Shown here: in pieces, positions 20,803-31,387 of the stretch
Position numbering within the stretch: position 1 is the stretch's first letter
Layout of the letters: the number at the start of each line of letters is the position of its first letter
NCBI RefSeq assembly: GCF_947492405.1
Contig: NZ_CANLMP010000001.1
Location: 620,001-684,000, forward strand
Direction of reading: 5' to 3'
From: an uncultured Aquimarina sp.
GTDB lineage: Bacteria; Bacteroidota; Bacteroidia; Flavobacteriales; Flavobacteriaceae
DNA: 64,000 nt
The notes under the pieces: generated by a model
Databases searched by the model: none
What the model saw: the letters and a program-made list of their open reading frames with translations, nothing else
What the model was told of the DNA's origin: nothing
Position numbers and translations under genes: made by a program

Positions 20803-21483
20803 ATGAGTACCATACCAAAATCAGCTTTTGAATTTTTAAAAGATTTAAAAAAGAATAATCACCGAGATTGGATGCAAGAACATAAAAAACGCTATCAAGC
20901 TAATGAAAAGGAATTGAAGGTTTTCTATGCTGCTGTTGCGGAACGCCTTGGTGAGCACGATGAGATAGAGAAGACAAAAGTTTTTCGTATCAATCGTGAT
21001 GTTCGGTTTAGCAAGGATAAAACACCCTATAATGTACATCGAAGTGTAAGCTTTAGTAGGGCAGGAGCCCAACGTCGAGGCGGTTACTATTTACGATTGG
21101 AGCCAGGAAATTCATTAATGGCTGGTGGTTTTTTTGGTCCTGAACCCAAAGATTTGTTACGTATTCGTAAAGAATTTGAAATGGATGACCAAGAAATAAG
21201 AGACATCCTTGCCAATTCGGATTTTAAAAATGCTTTTGGTAGTTTTAATACAGAGTTTCAGGTTAAGACTGCACCCAAAGGATTTAGTAAAGATCACCCT
21301 GCGATCGATTTAATTAAAAACAAATCATTTTTTGTAGATCATAAGTTTACAGATAAAGAGGTGTTTGCACCAGATTTTCTGGATAAATTAATCCATCATT
21401 TTGAGTTATTACGTCCTTATTTTGATTATATGAGTGACGTGCTAACTACGGATCTAAATGGTGTTTCTTTAATCGAAGAATAA
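20803..21483 (+). CDS. DUF2461 (TIGR02453) family protein
   Basis: FLKDLKKNNHRDWMQEHKKRYQ, FRINRDVRFSKDKTPYN, GGYYLRLEPG. Confidence 0.88.
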   Translation: MSTIPKSAFEFLKDLKKNNHRDWMQEHKKRYQANEKELKVFYAAVAERLGEHDEIEKTKVFRINRDVRFSKDKTPYNVHRSVSFSRAGAQRRGGYYLRLEPGNSLMAGGFFGPEPKDLLRIRKEFEMDDQEIRDILANSDFKNAFGSFNTEFQVKTAPKGFSKDHPAIDLIKNKSFFVDHKFTDKEVFAPDFLDKLIHHFELLRPYFDYMSDVLTTDLNGVSLIEE

Positions 21484-21557
21484 TGTAATGTTTATTCATT
21501 CGATACGACCATTACATAACAGTTTTAACCACTTTTTAAACCAACAAAAATAAGAAT

Positions 21558-22547
21558 ATGAAAAGAATAGCAATTAACGGATTTGGAAGAATAGGGCGTG
21601 CCGCACTTAAAGTAATTATGGAAACGCCAGGATTACAAGTAGTAGCTGTAAATGACCTAATGTCTATCGAAAATGCACAGTATCTTTTGAAATATGATAG
21701 TGTGTATGGTATTTACGATAAAGAAGTTCGTGTTCACGAAGATCATTTGCATATAGACGGGCAAAAAATACTATATTTCAATCAACGAGATCCCGAACAG
21801 CTTCCGTGGAAAGAAAATAGCATCGATATTGTTATCGAAAGTACAGGTTTTTTCACCAACAGTGAAGATGCGGAAAAACATATAAAAGCAGGTGCAACTA
21901 ATGTTGTAATTTCTGGTCCTACAAAAAGTAAGGATACGCCAACGGTCGTTCATGGTGTGAATACTGAAGACGGAAAGACAGCTATATTTTCATGCGCAAG
22001 TTGTACAACTAATAATATTAGTCCTGTTGTTGAGATATTAGGAAGAACGATTGGAGTTAAAAAAGCTATTCTTAATACAATTCACGCCTATACAGCATCA
22101 CAAACGTTAGTAGATGCACCTTCTAAGAAAAACCCAAGAATGGGTAGAGCAGGAGCAATCAATCTTACACCTACATCTACGGGCGCTGCGGTTGCCACAA
22201 CTAAAGCATTACCACAGTTTGACGGTAAGTTTGACGGTATCGCGATTAGAACACCGGTTCCTGTAGGTTCTATTAGTGATGTTACATTCATTGCACAAAG
22301 GAATACTACAGCAGAAGAAATTAATGAAATTCTTCAGAAAGAGGCGAACACAGATCGATATCTTAAGGTATTAGATGTTACTTATGAACCGATCGTTTCT
22401 TCTGATATTCAGATGAATCCATATGCTGCTACTGTTGATGCTTCTATGACAAGAGTTGTAGACGGAGATTTAGTCAAGGTAATGATCTGGTATGATAATG
22501 AATGGGGATTTACCAATCAAATGATTCGACAGATTTTAGAGTTATAA
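21558..22547 (+). CDS. gap: Glyceraldehyde-3-phosphate dehydrogenase
   Basis: INGFGRIGRAALK, SCASCTTNNISPV active-site Cys, WYDNEWGFTNQM. Confidence 0.96.
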   Translation: MKRIAINGFGRIGRAALKVIMETPGLQVVAVNDLMSIENAQYLLKYDSVYGIYDKEVRVHEDHLHIDGQKILYFNQRDPEQLPWKENSIDIVIESTGFFTNSEDAEKHIKAGATNVVISGPTKSKDTPTVVHGVNTEDGKTAIFSCASCTTNNISPVVEILGRTIGVKKAILNTIHAYTASQTLVDAPSKKNPRMGRAGAINLTPTSTGAAVATTKALPQFDGKFDGIAIRTPVPVGSISDVTFIAQRNTTAEEINEILQKEANTDRYLKVLDVTYEPIVSSDIQMNPYAATVDASMTRVVDGDLVKVMIWYDNEWGFTNQMIRQILEL

Positions 22548-22690
22548 TAATTTATTTGATTTTATAATCTACAAAGTATCCACTTGTTTTGTTTGTAATA
22601 ATTTTAACATAAAGTTAATTTTCGTATTCTATTTTTGAGAATTCAATATTAAAATAAGCAAAAATCAAAAATTAATACGAAAGTTTCAAT

Positions 22691-24919
22691 ATGAGGTTTT
22701 GGATCGTTATACTCTATATAGGTTGGGGGTGTCAAAGTTATGCCCAATCAGGAAATACTGAAAAAAAATCTTTTGTAGTAGGAACTACTAACGAAACCAT
22801 AAACATTGATGGTCAATTAGATGAAGCTGTTTGGACAAAATTAACTCCTGCGAAGGATTTTGCTCAATATTTCCCTAATGATTCTCTGCCAGCTGCTGCA
22901 CAAACAGAAATCTATATGTGCACGGATAAAAAGAATTTATATATAGGAATTAAATGTTATGCAAAGGGAAATGATTGGGTTGTAGAATCTTTACGCAGAG
23001 ACTATAGAGCCGGTGGGAATGATAATATTACGCTATTGTTTGATACTTTTGATGATGAAACAAATGCTTTTTATTTTGGAATCAATCCAGAAGGTGTTCT
23101 AAGAGAGGGGACCATTAGTAATGGAGGAAATATGTTTCAAGACTTTTCTACTTCGTGGGATAATAAGTGGAGAGGAAAAGCCAAGAAGTATGATGGTTAT
23201 TATACTGCTGAATTAGAGATCCCTTTTAGCACATTTAGGTACCCGATACCTTCAAAAAAGTGGGGATTTACTAGCTATCGATTCGATACACAGTCTAACG
23301 AAATTAGTACATATCCAGGAACACCTCGTAATCAGGTAGTATTTACTTTAGCGTATACTGCAGATATGATTTGGGAAGAAGATTTGACGACCAAAAGTAG
23401 TGCGATTTCTTTAATACCTTTTGTTTCATCAGGAATTAATAAAGATTATGAAGATAATACTCCTACAGATGAGATTTTTGAAGTTGGTGGTGATGCTAAG
23501 ATCGCTTTAACACCAGGATTGAATCTTGATTTAACTGTAAATCCTGATTTCTCACAAGTAGAAGTGGATGAACAAATCACGAACCTGGATCGTTTTGAAA
23601 TCTTTTTTCCAGAAAGGAGGCAATTCTTTTTAGAAAATGCCGATCTCTTTGGACAATTTGGTTTTTCTAATATCAATCCATTCTTTTCCAGACGTATTGG
23701 AGCATCAGAAGATGTTACTACAGAAGAATTGGTACAGAATAGAATTTATGGCGGATTGCGTATTAGCGGAAAATTAGATCCTAAGACAAGAGTAGGTTTA
23801 TTGAATATGCAAACTGAATCCAGTAAAAAACAGGGGATACCTGGAACTAACTTTGGAGTAGCTGTTGTACAGCGTAAAATTGGTATACGGTCTAATATCG
23901 GAATTATTGCCGTCAATAAACAGGCTGTCAATTTTGATGAAAATTTAGATACATTAGATATTAATCGGTATAACAGAATGGCTGGTATTGATTATAATTA
24001 TTCTACACGAAGTAACACCTGGTTTGGTAAAAGTTTTGTTCACGGAACTTTTACCCCTGATACAGATATTGCAATTGCTCAAGGAACAACGGTTAATTAT
24101 AATACTAGAAAGTTTGGAGCACTCTGGAAACACGAATATGTTCATGAAGATTATAATGCAGAAGTAGGATTCGTGCCAAGAACTAATTACTTTAGAATAA
24201 GCCCTAATGCAGAATTACGTTATTATCCTCAGAATGATTTTTTGAATAATCATAGTTATGGAGCAGAGGCAGATATTTTTTGGCGCCCCGGATTTGGTAA
24301 AACAGATCATTTTTTGTCTGTTGGATGGGGTGGGGAGCTGACTCAAAGATCAAACTTTGGATTTAATCTGAATCATAGTTATGTATATTTATTCGACCCT
24401 TTTGATCCCACGGGTACTGATTCAGTAGAATTGGCGGCTGATCAAGACTTTTCTTGGGTTAGTTTTACCGGAAATTATAGAAGTGATAGAAGAAAAGTGT
24501 TCAGTTGGAATGTAAGTCCATACATTGGAGAATACTTTAATGGTTGGCGCTACGGTACCAGTGGCGGTTTTAATATGCGTTTTCAACCTAAGGGTTTTTT
24601 CTCTTTAAACTATGCTGTGAATGTGTTTGATTTACCACATTTGGACGGAACAAGACAAACCTATTTGATAAGTCCAAGAATAGACTATACTTTTTCTAAA
24701 AGTTTGTTTACCTCAGTTTTTATACAATATAATTCTCAAAATGATAATACGAACATCAATGCTCGTATTCAATGGAGATTTGCACCTGTATCTGATTTGA
24801 TTCTAGTGTATACAGATAATTACCTGACCGGCGATGTGGATGATCCGATGAATCGATTTGCTTTTGATGTGCGTACTCGATCTATAGTCTTAAAGATTAC
24901 ATATTGGCTCAATCTGTAG
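22691..24919 (+). CDS. DUF5916 domain protein with N-terminal CBM9-like domain, predicted outer-membrane
   Basis: INIDGQLDEAVWTKL...FPNDSLPAAAQTEIYMCTDKKNLYIGIKC; NPDFSQVEVDEQITNLDRFEIFFPERRQFFLENADLF. Confidence 0.88.
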   Translation: MRFWIVILYIGWGCQSYAQSGNTEKKSFVVGTTNETINIDGQLDEAVWTKLTPAKDFAQYFPNDSLPAAAQTEIYMCTDKKNLYIGIKCYAKGNDWVVESLRRDYRAGGNDNITLLFDTFDDETNAFYFGINPEGVLREGTISNGGNMFQDFSTSWDNKWRGKAKKYDGYYTAELEIPFSTFRYPIPSKKWGFTSYRFDTQSNEISTYPGTPRNQVVFTLAYTADMIWEEDLTTKSSAISLIPFVSSGINKDYEDNTPTDEIFEVGGDAKIALTPGLNLDLTVNPDFSQVEVDEQITNLDRFEIFFPERRQFFLENADLFGQFGFSNINPFFSRRIGASEDVTTEELVQNRIYGGLRISGKLDPKTRVGLLNMQTESSKKQGIPGTNFGVAVVQRKIGIRSNIGIIAVNKQAVNFDENLDTLDINRYNRMAGIDYNYSTRSNTWFGKSFVHGTFTPDTDIAIAQGTTVNYNTRKFGALWKHEYVHEDYNAEVGFVPRTNYFRISPNAELRYYPQNDFLNNHSYGAEADIFWRPGFGKTDHFLSVGWGGELTQRSNFGFNLNHSYVYLFDPFDPTGTDSVELAADQDFSWVSFTGNYRSDRRKVFSWNVSPYIGEYFNGWRYGTSGGFNMRFQPKGFFSLNYAVNVFDLPHLDGTRQTYLISPRIDYTFSKSLFTSVFIQYNSQNDNTNINARIQWRFAPVSDLILVYTDNYLTGDVDDPMNRFAFDVRTRSIVLKITYWLNL

Positions 24920-24929
24920 CTATGTAAAA

Positions 24930-24952
24930 AAACTGTCTGATAAAGACAGTTT
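24930..24952 (+). terminator. Hairpin terminator
   Basis: AAACTGTCT-gataa-AGACAGTTT immediately downstream of 22691-24919. Confidence 0.6.
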
Positions 24953-24955
24953 GTC

Positions 24956-25027
24956 TGTCATTTCGAGCGGAGTCGAGAAATAATAATTGTTGGCTCTTAA
25001 TATATTTCGACTCCGCTCAATGTGACA
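24956..25027. repeat. Inverted-repeat element between convergent genes
   Basis: TGTCATTTCGAGCGGAGTCGAGAAAT / ATTTCGACTCCGCTCAATGTGACA near-perfect arms. Confidence 0.75.
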
Positions 25028-25077
25028 GTATGATTAAAACACGGTGCTTTTCGGGTAAATTACTAAAAATGAAAACA

Positions 25078-25830
25078 CTAAATTTGACTCAATCCACCAT
25101 CTACTTCTAATTCAACTCCGTTAATATAAGATGCATCCTCAGAGGCTAGGAATAAAGCAGATTTAGCAATCTCTTCGGATGTTCCAAAACGTCCAAGAGG
25201 TACCTGTTGTGCAAATCCTTTACCCATTTCTTCTACTACATCTTCTGGAAGCCCCATTTTTCCATAGATTGGTGTGTCAATAGGACCAGGTGCAATTGCA
25301 TTTACTCGAATTCCTCGGGATTTCACTTCTGATGTCAATACTCTTTGATATGCACGTAAAGCTCCTTTGGAAGCAGAATAGATCCCTAATCCGTCAAAAC
25401 CTTTTTGATGTACGACAGAATTAGTAAAAAGAATTGTTCCACCATCATTTATATGCGGTAATGCTTCTTTTGTAGCGATAATGGGACCTTTAACATTGAT
25501 GTCAAATATTTCATTGTAATGTTCTTCTGTAATGTCTGTAGTAGGAGTAGGAGGTGCAATTCCTGCGTTTAAGAAAAGAATGTCGATTTTCCCATATTTA
25601 TTGGTAGCTTCCTGTATTAAATGTTTGTTATCAGCTGCGATACCAACATCAGCTTTGACGGTTATGAAATCACCTTCTAGTTCTTTAGCTACTTCATCCA
25701 ATGCTTCTTGACGTCTTCCAGAAATTACTACTTTGGCACCTTCTTGAAGATATAATTTTGCGGTTGCTAAACCGATACCGCTATTAGCTCCGGTTATTAC
25801 TGCGACTTTGTTTTTTAATTTATTCATCAT
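25078..25830 (-). CDS. SDR family oxidoreductase
   Basis: AVITGANSGIGLATAK, NAGIAP, YSASKGALRAYQRV, GVELEVDGG; start MMNKLK/MNKLK preferred because the upstream ORF extension covers an operator-like dyad. Confidence 0.92.
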   Translation of the reverse strand: MMNKLKNKVAVITGANSGIGLATAKLYLQEGAKVVISGRRQEALDEVAKELEGDFITVKADVGIAADNKHLIQEATNKYGKIDILFLNAGIAPPTPTTDITEEHYNEIFDINVKGPIIATKEALPHINDGGTILFTNSVVHQKGFDGLGIYSASKGALRAYQRVLTSEVKSRGIRVNAIAPGPIDTPIYGKMGLPEDVVEEMGKGFAQQVPLGRFGTSEEIAKSALFLASEDASYINGVELEVDGGLSQI

Positions 25831-25843
25831 GTTATATTTTATT

Positions 25844-25859
25844 TGAAACAATCGTTTCA
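25844..25859. promoter_or_regulatory. Putative TetR operator
   Basis: Dyad TGAAAC-aatc-GTTTCA upstream of the SDR gene. Confidence 0.6.
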
Positions 25860-25877
25860 AAATAGGTTAAAAAAATA

Positions 25878-26459
25878 TTAATATAGTACTTTTAGTACTG
25901 TGTTTATTAAGTTCTTAAGTTCATCCTCATTATTATTTAGTATTCCTGTCATACGAAATCCTTGTATTGCAGAATATAAATACAGCGCATACTGACCTGC
26001 AGTTTGATCTTCATTAAAAACCTTTTCCATTTGTCCATTATGAACTAAATCTTCCAAGACAGCTAACATTTGCTCTTGATTTTGTTCCATAAAAGATTTT
26101 ATTAAAGGTTCTTGATTGGTCATTTCAGATTTACAATTTACGATCAAGCAACCTTTTCTATTTGGATCTGTAATAATATCTTTCAGATACATTTCGAAAA
26201 TTGATTTAATGGTTTCTAAAGCATTTTGCGCTTGTATTGTTTCTTTTCCTATATTTTTTTTGGCAATAGATTGGTAATGCGAAAGTACTTCCATAAATAT
26301 GCCTAGTTTGCTCCCAAAAGAATTGTAAATACTAGATCTATTTAGATCAGTTGCATCTACTAAATCTTGCATAGAGGTTCCGTTATATCCCTTTTTATGG
26401 AATACTTCTGTTGCATTTTGCAATACTTGTTCTCTATTAAAAGTTTCTACTTTTGGCAT
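25878..26459 (-). CDS. TetR/AcrR family transcriptional regulator
   Basis: REQVLQNATEVFHKKGYNGTSMQDLVDATDLNRSSIYNSFGSK HTH. Confidence 0.92.
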   Translation of the reverse strand: MPKVETFNREQVLQNATEVFHKKGYNGTSMQDLVDATDLNRSSIYNSFGSKLGIFMEVLSHYQSIAKKNIGKETIQAQNALETIKSIFEMYLKDIITDPNRKGCLIVNCKSEMTNQEPLIKSFMEQNQEQMLAVLEDLVHNGQMEKVFNEDQTAGQYALYLYSAIQGFRMTGILNNNEDELKNLINTVLKVLY

Positions 26460-26464
26460 ATTAT

Positions 26465-26480
26465 TGAAATGATCGTTTCA
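26465..26480. promoter_or_regulatory. Putative TetR operator (autoregulatory)
   Basis: TGAAAT-gatc-GTTTCA directly upstream of tetR, matching the dyad at 25844. Confidence 0.6.
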
Positions 26481-26537
26481 AAATTAATTATAATTATTAA
26501 AGCGAAATGTTATAAAAATATTAAAATTTTAAAATGC

Positions 26538-27065
26538 TTATAGAATCAACTTCATCAGGATATCTGTTTGCTTATCAGAACCTAACATAAATGGGTGCTT
26601 GCCAAAGGTTTTAAATCCAATTCGCTCGTAAAATTGTATTGCTCTTTTATTTTTATCCCAAACTCCTAACCATATGAAGGTTATTTCTTTTTCTTTGGCA
26701 ATTTTTACTGTTTTATCCAAAAGATACTGGCCAATACCCTGACCTTGATGAGTGTTTATTACATAAATCCGTTCAATTTCTATAGAGTCTTCTGATATAA
26801 CTTCTGTTTGCGCTGTTCCAAAGTTTAGTTTTAAATAGCCAACCAGTTCATCTTTATACAAAGCGAAGAAGAATTGAGATTCAGGATTTAGAATCTCGTT
26901 TGTAATTTTTTCTAAGGTAAATTTCTGACTTAGATAATAATGAATATTCTCTGGTGTATTATGCGGAGGACCAAAAGCATCGTAGAATGTTTGACGGCCA
27001 ATCTCCAGAAGTTTATGGTTATCTTCAGGAAGAACTCTTACTATTTTTAATTCCTGAGATTCCAT
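26538..27065 (-). CDS. GNAT family N-acetyltransferase
   Basis: IERIYVINTHQGQGIGQYLLDKTVKIAKE, LGVWDKNKRAIQFYERIGF. Confidence 0.9.
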   Translation of the reverse strand: MESQELKIVRVLPEDNHKLLEIGRQTFYDAFGPPHNTPENIHYYLSQKFTLEKITNEILNPESQFFFALYKDELVGYLKLNFGTAQTEVISEDSIEIERIYVINTHQGQGIGQYLLDKTVKIAKEKEITFIWLGVWDKNKRAIQFYERIGFKTFGKHPFMLGSDKQTDILMKLIL

Positions 27066-27079
27066 ATTTTTTTGTTCTG

Positions 27080-27829
27080 TTATACAATTCGCTTAATAAC
27101 TCTTAATTTATGAGTGTATAAGCGTTGTTCTGCATTAAAAATTCCGGTATGATCTATACGATCCACACGCACTTTGCCATGCGCGTGGATAATATAGTTA
27201 TCTTTCATAATAATACCGACATGGGTAATTGCTCCTTCGTCATTATCAAAAAATGCCAGATCACCCGGTTCGCTTTCTTCGATAAAACTTAAAGGATCTC
27301 CTTGCGTTGCCTGTAAAGAAGCATCACGCAATAATTTATATCCGTTTAGTTTATAAACTATTTGGGTAAAACCACTACAATCGATACCAAAATTTGTTTT
27401 TCCGCCCCATAAATAAGGAGCATTCAGAAACATAAATGCTGTTTCTACTAATTTTTCTTTTGGTTGTTGCTCTGTAATTCTATTACCATCATATTGATGT
27501 TCAAAAAAATCTAAAGCTCCTAATGACGAACCTAAAGCAATTGGCATTAACTGATTATCTCTACAGCTTACAAAATCAATTAAATCAGCAGTTACATCTA
27601 ATGGTTTTGTATCAAAATCTTTATATTCTTCTTCTGTAATCTCTACATACTGTTTATTATCAATCCAACCTTCATAGGTATCAAAAGCTAAGCGGATTCG
27701 GCTCCATTTTTTTCGTTTTTCTAAAATTTTAAAATGATCACCATATAAAACCTGTGATACCATTTCACTAGGATCACTTGGTTCAAAACGTAAAGGGACA
27801 ATACTAAGATTGCAAATACCGTATAGCAT
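27080..27829 (-). CDS. SH3-domain NlpC/P60 family peptidase
   Basis: YLWGGKTNFGIDCSGFTQIVYKLNG, PGDLAFFDNDEGAITHVGIIM. Confidence 0.92.
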   Translation of the reverse strand: MLYGICNLSIVPLRFEPSDPSEMVSQVLYGDHFKILEKRKKWSRIRLAFDTYEGWIDNKQYVEITEEEYKDFDTKPLDVTADLIDFVSCRDNQLMPIALGSSLGALDFFEHQYDGNRITEQQPKEKLVETAFMFLNAPYLWGGKTNFGIDCSGFTQIVYKLNGYKLLRDASLQATQGDPLSFIEESEPGDLAFFDNDEGAITHVGIIMKDNYIIHAHGKVRVDRIDHTGIFNAEQRLYTHKLRVIKRIV

Positions 27830-27891
27830 GAATCTTTATAGGTACTAGATATTAAACATTTAATAAATTTCTATGATATTTGATACGCTAA

Positions 27892-29070
27892 TTATAGACG
27901 CTCAATTACCATTGCTGAAGCACCACCACCACCATTACAAATAGCTGCTGCTCCGGTTTTTGCATTATTTTGTTCTAATACATTCATCAATGTAATTAAA
28001 ATACGAACACCAGAACATCCTAATGGGTGTCCTAAAGATACCGCTCCACCATTAACATTGGTATTAGAGTCATTCAACCCAAGTATTTTCATATTAGCCA
28101 ATCCTACTACAGAGAAAGCTTCATTGAATTCAAAGAAATCTACATCCTCTAATTTGATTCCTGCTTTATCGATAGCTTTTGGTAATGCTTTTGCTGGTGC
28201 TGTTGTAAACCACTTAGGTTCCTGAGCTGCATCTGCATAACTTTTAATTTTTACCAACGGTTTTAATCCAAGCTCCGCTGCTTTTTCTGCACTCATTACT
28301 ACTACAGCTCCTGCGCCATCATTAATGGTGGAAGCATTCGCAGCTGTGACTGTTCCTTCTTTTGTAAAAGCGGGACGCAAGGCGGGAATTTTCTCCATTT
28401 TTACGTTTCTATATTCTTCATCTTCTGTAACCATTACAGGTTCTCCACGACGTTGTGGTACTGGAACGGGAACAACTTCATTAGCAAATTTACCTTCTGA
28501 CCAGGCCTTTGCAGAGCGTTTATACGATTGAATAGCGAAAGCATCTTGATCTTCTCTGCTAAAATTATGTTCTGTTGCGCACAAATCTGCACAAACTCCC
28601 ATAGCATTTTGATCGTACACATCTACTAAACCATCACGTTGCATACCATCTTCTAGTGTTTGAGGGCCAAATTTATGTCCAGCTCTAAGTCTTACATAAT
28701 GAGGAATCAAACTCATGTTTTCCATTCCACCAGCTACTATAATATCAGCATCACCTAGTGCAATTGCCTGAGCTGCATGCATTACAGCTTTCATACCACT
28801 GGCACATACCTTATTAACTGTAGTACAAGGTACCGAATCATTCAGACCAGCTCCCAAAGCTGCTTGTCGGGCTGGTGCTTGTCCGTTTCCGGCTTGTACA
28901 ACATTACCCATAAATACTTCTTCAACCAATGAAGGGTCTAAATTAATTTTATCTAATGCACCTTTTATTGCTATGGATCCTAATTGTGTAGCAGGAACCG
29001 TAGATAAACTTCCTAAAAAACTACCTATTGGAGTACGTGCTGCTGATACTATTACAACGTCTTTGCTCAT
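27892..29070 (-). CDS. Acetyl-CoA C-acyltransferase (thiolase)
   Basis: VCASGMKAVMHAAQAI, NVNGGAVSLGHPLGCSGVRI, CNGGGGASAMVIE. Confidence 0.95.
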   Translation of the reverse strand: MSKDVVIVSAARTPIGSFLGSLSTVPATQLGSIAIKGALDKINLDPSLVEEVFMGNVVQAGNGQAPARQAALGAGLNDSVPCTTVNKVCASGMKAVMHAAQAIALGDADIIVAGGMENMSLIPHYVRLRAGHKFGPQTLEDGMQRDGLVDVYDQNAMGVCADLCATEHNFSREDQDAFAIQSYKRSAKAWSEGKFANEVVPVPVPQRRGEPVMVTEDEEYRNVKMEKIPALRPAFTKEGTVTAANASTINDGAGAVVVMSAEKAAELGLKPLVKIKSYADAAQEPKWFTTAPAKALPKAIDKAGIKLEDVDFFEFNEAFSVVGLANMKILGLNDSNTNVNGGAVSLGHPLGCSGVRILITLMNVLEQNNAKTGAAAICNGGGGASAMVIERL

Positions 29071-29200
29071 TATATTCGAATTTAATATATGTGTGTTTGT
29101 TATTTTGCGAATTTAAGGATTTTTGAAGGATATACATAGCTAAGTTATTGATAGGATTTACTAATCCTAAATTATACGATGGGCTATTTTTTGACCTTCT

Positions 29201-29229
29201 TTGTACTGACTTATTTTTTAGTACTTTTG
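29201..29229 (+). promoter_or_regulatory. Bacteroidetes-type promoter
   Basis: TTG (29201-29203), 18 nt spacer, TACTTTTG (29222-29229) matching TTG-N17-23-TAnnTTTG. Confidence 0.5.
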
Positions 29230-29251
29230 AGTAATCTATACGAATATTCTG

Positions 29252-31297
29252 GTGAAAAAGTTTTTAAATAATTTTTATAAAAATCAATCCTTTTTATATA
29301 AAGGGTTTCTTTTTGTTAGTACATTGATTCTCATAGTATATTTATTCCCAAAAGGAGGGGTTTTTAAGTATGAGTTTACAAAAGGAAAGCCTTGGCAGTA
29401 TGAAAACTTATATGCTCCGTTTGATTTTGCTATTGCAAAAACTCAGGAAGATATTGACGCAGAGAAGAAACGTATCGAAGATAATAACATACCGTATTTT
29501 GAGTATGATACTATTATATCAAATACTGCAAAAGATAATTATAATGCTGCGTTTAAAAGTAATTTAGAAACTTTAGATCAAAGTAGTTCAGGAAAACAGG
29601 CAAAGCTTTTTGGTAGGATACTTCTTAATGATATTTATAGATATGGTGTTTTACAAGAATCATATGCCTATGAGAGTAAAAGACAGATCTTTCTTAATAA
29701 AGGTAATAAAGCAGAAGCTATCACTTTTGGACAAATATTGACACCTAATGCGGTTACCGCACTTATCAACTCTAGAATTGATAAAAGCGAATATGTTAAA
29801 TTTAAAAGTGGTTTTGTAGCCTTATTTTATGATTTAATTAAACCAAACGTATCTCTAAATCAAAAATTAACTGAAAGTACACTAGAAAATGAATTAGCTC
29901 AGGTACTTACTACTAGAGGTAGTGTTTCTAAAGGAAGTAGGATCATTGCAAAAGGAGAGGTAGTAGAAGGAAACAGATTGCAAATACTTACATCTTTAAA
30001 AGCGGAATATGAGTCACAAGTATGGAGTGATAAGAACTTTTATTGGATTGTTTTTGGGTATGGGATTCTAGTTTCTCTAGCTTTGTTAATGTTATTGCTT
30101 TTCATACGAAAGTATAGAAGGGATATTTATGATAATAATACTCAGGTTACTTTTATCGCATTTAATATTCTGTTAATGGTCTTAATCACTACATTGGTGG
30201 TTAAATACAAGTCAGATTATATTTACATAGTTCCGTTATGTATTTTACCGTTGATTTTAAAGGCTTTCTTTGATTCTCGACTTGGATTATTTACGCACGT
30301 AGTAACAGTAATGATTTTAGGGTTTGTTGTTCCGAATAGTTATGAATATACGTTTTTACAAATTATTGCTGGTATTGTTACCATACTAACTATTTCTGAA
30401 TCTTATAAAAGAGCAAACTTATTCATTACAGTTGGACAGATTACTGGGATCTACATTTTGGCTTATATTGCTTTTCATATAATTCATGAAGGAAGTATTA
30501 GTGATATTGATTGGACAACTATTGGGTTATTCGTTATAAGTGGTTTTGCTACATTAATAGTACATCCATTGATTTATGCTTATGAAAAGATGTTTGGTCT
30601 CATCTCTGATGTTTCTCTTTTGGAGCTTAGTGATACTAATTCTTCTTTATTAAGAGAACTATCTGATAAAGCTCCAGGAACCTTTCATCATTCTCTTAAT
30701 GTTGCCAATATTGCAGAAGCTGCAGCTAGTGAAATAGGAGCAAATGTAATGTTGGTTAGAGTAGGAGCTTTATATCATGATATTGGTAAAATGGCGAATC
30801 CCACATATTTTACTGAAAATCAAACGGCATCAGGAAATGCACACGATGTATTATCTCCTAAAGAAAGTGCTAATATTATCATCAATCACGTTATAAGAGG
30901 TATTGAGATCGCCAAAAAGAACAAATTACCAGATCGTGTAATTGATTTTATAAGAACACATCACGGAACCAGTACGGTTTATTATTTTTATATGAAAGCC
31001 AAGGAAATTAATGAGAATGTGAACATGGAAGATTTTCAATATCCAGGACCGAAACCTTTTTCTAAAGAAACTGCAATTTTGATGATGAGTGATAGTGTAG
31101 AGGCCGCTTCCAAGAGTTTGAAAAATCCAACCAGTAGTTTAATTGATTCATTTGTGGAGAAGATAGTGAATAAACAAATGGACGAAGGTCAATTTCTTAA
31201 TGCAAACATTACATTTAAAGAAATCCAACAAGTCAAGAAGGTCTTTAAACGAAAGTTAACCAATATCTACCATTTAAGGATTGAATATCCGGAGTAG
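29252..31297 (+). CDS. 7TM receptor / HD hydrolase (PgpH-like cyclic-dinucleotide phosphodiesterase family)
   Basis: HHSLNVANIAEAAASEIGANVMLVRVGALYHDIGK HD domain after multi-TM region; GTG start. Confidence 0.85.
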   Translation: MKKFLNNFYKNQSFLYKGFLFVSTLILIVYLFPKGGVFKYEFTKGKPWQYENLYAPFDFAIAKTQEDIDAEKKRIEDNNIPYFEYDTIISNTAKDNYNAAFKSNLETLDQSSSGKQAKLFGRILLNDIYRYGVLQESYAYESKRQIFLNKGNKAEAITFGQILTPNAVTALINSRIDKSEYVKFKSGFVALFYDLIKPNVSLNQKLTESTLENELAQVLTTRGSVSKGSRIIAKGEVVEGNRLQILTSLKAEYESQVWSDKNFYWIVFGYGILVSLALLMLLLFIRKYRRDIYDNNTQVTFIAFNILLMVLITTLVVKYKSDYIYIVPLCILPLILKAFFDSRLGLFTHVVTVMILGFVVPNSYEYTFLQIIAGIVTILTISESYKRANLFITVGQITGIYILAYIAFHIIHEGSISDIDWTTIGLFVISGFATLIVHPLIYAYEKMFGLISDVSLLELSDTNSSLLRELSDKAPGTFHHSLNVANIAEAAASEIGANVMLVRVGALYHDIGKMANPTYFTENQTASGNAHDVLSPKESANIIINHVIRGIEIAKKNKLPDRVIDFIRTHHGTSTVYYFYMKAKEINENVNMEDFQYPGPKPFSKETAILMMSDSVEAASKSLKNPTSSLIDSFVEKIVNKQMDEGQFLNANITFKEIQQVKKVFKRKLTNIYHLRIEYPE

Positions 31298-31323
31298 GCA
31301 ATGAGTTATTGAGTATTTTAGAG

Positions 31324-31371
31324 GTGAGTATTATATTATTAGAGTGTTATGAATAATATAAGGATACTCAC
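31324..31371. terminator. Bidirectional hairpin between convergent genes
   Basis: GTGAGTATTATATTATT...AATAATATAAGGATACTCAC arms. Confidence 0.5.
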
Positions 31372-31387
31372 TGACTCACACACTCCT

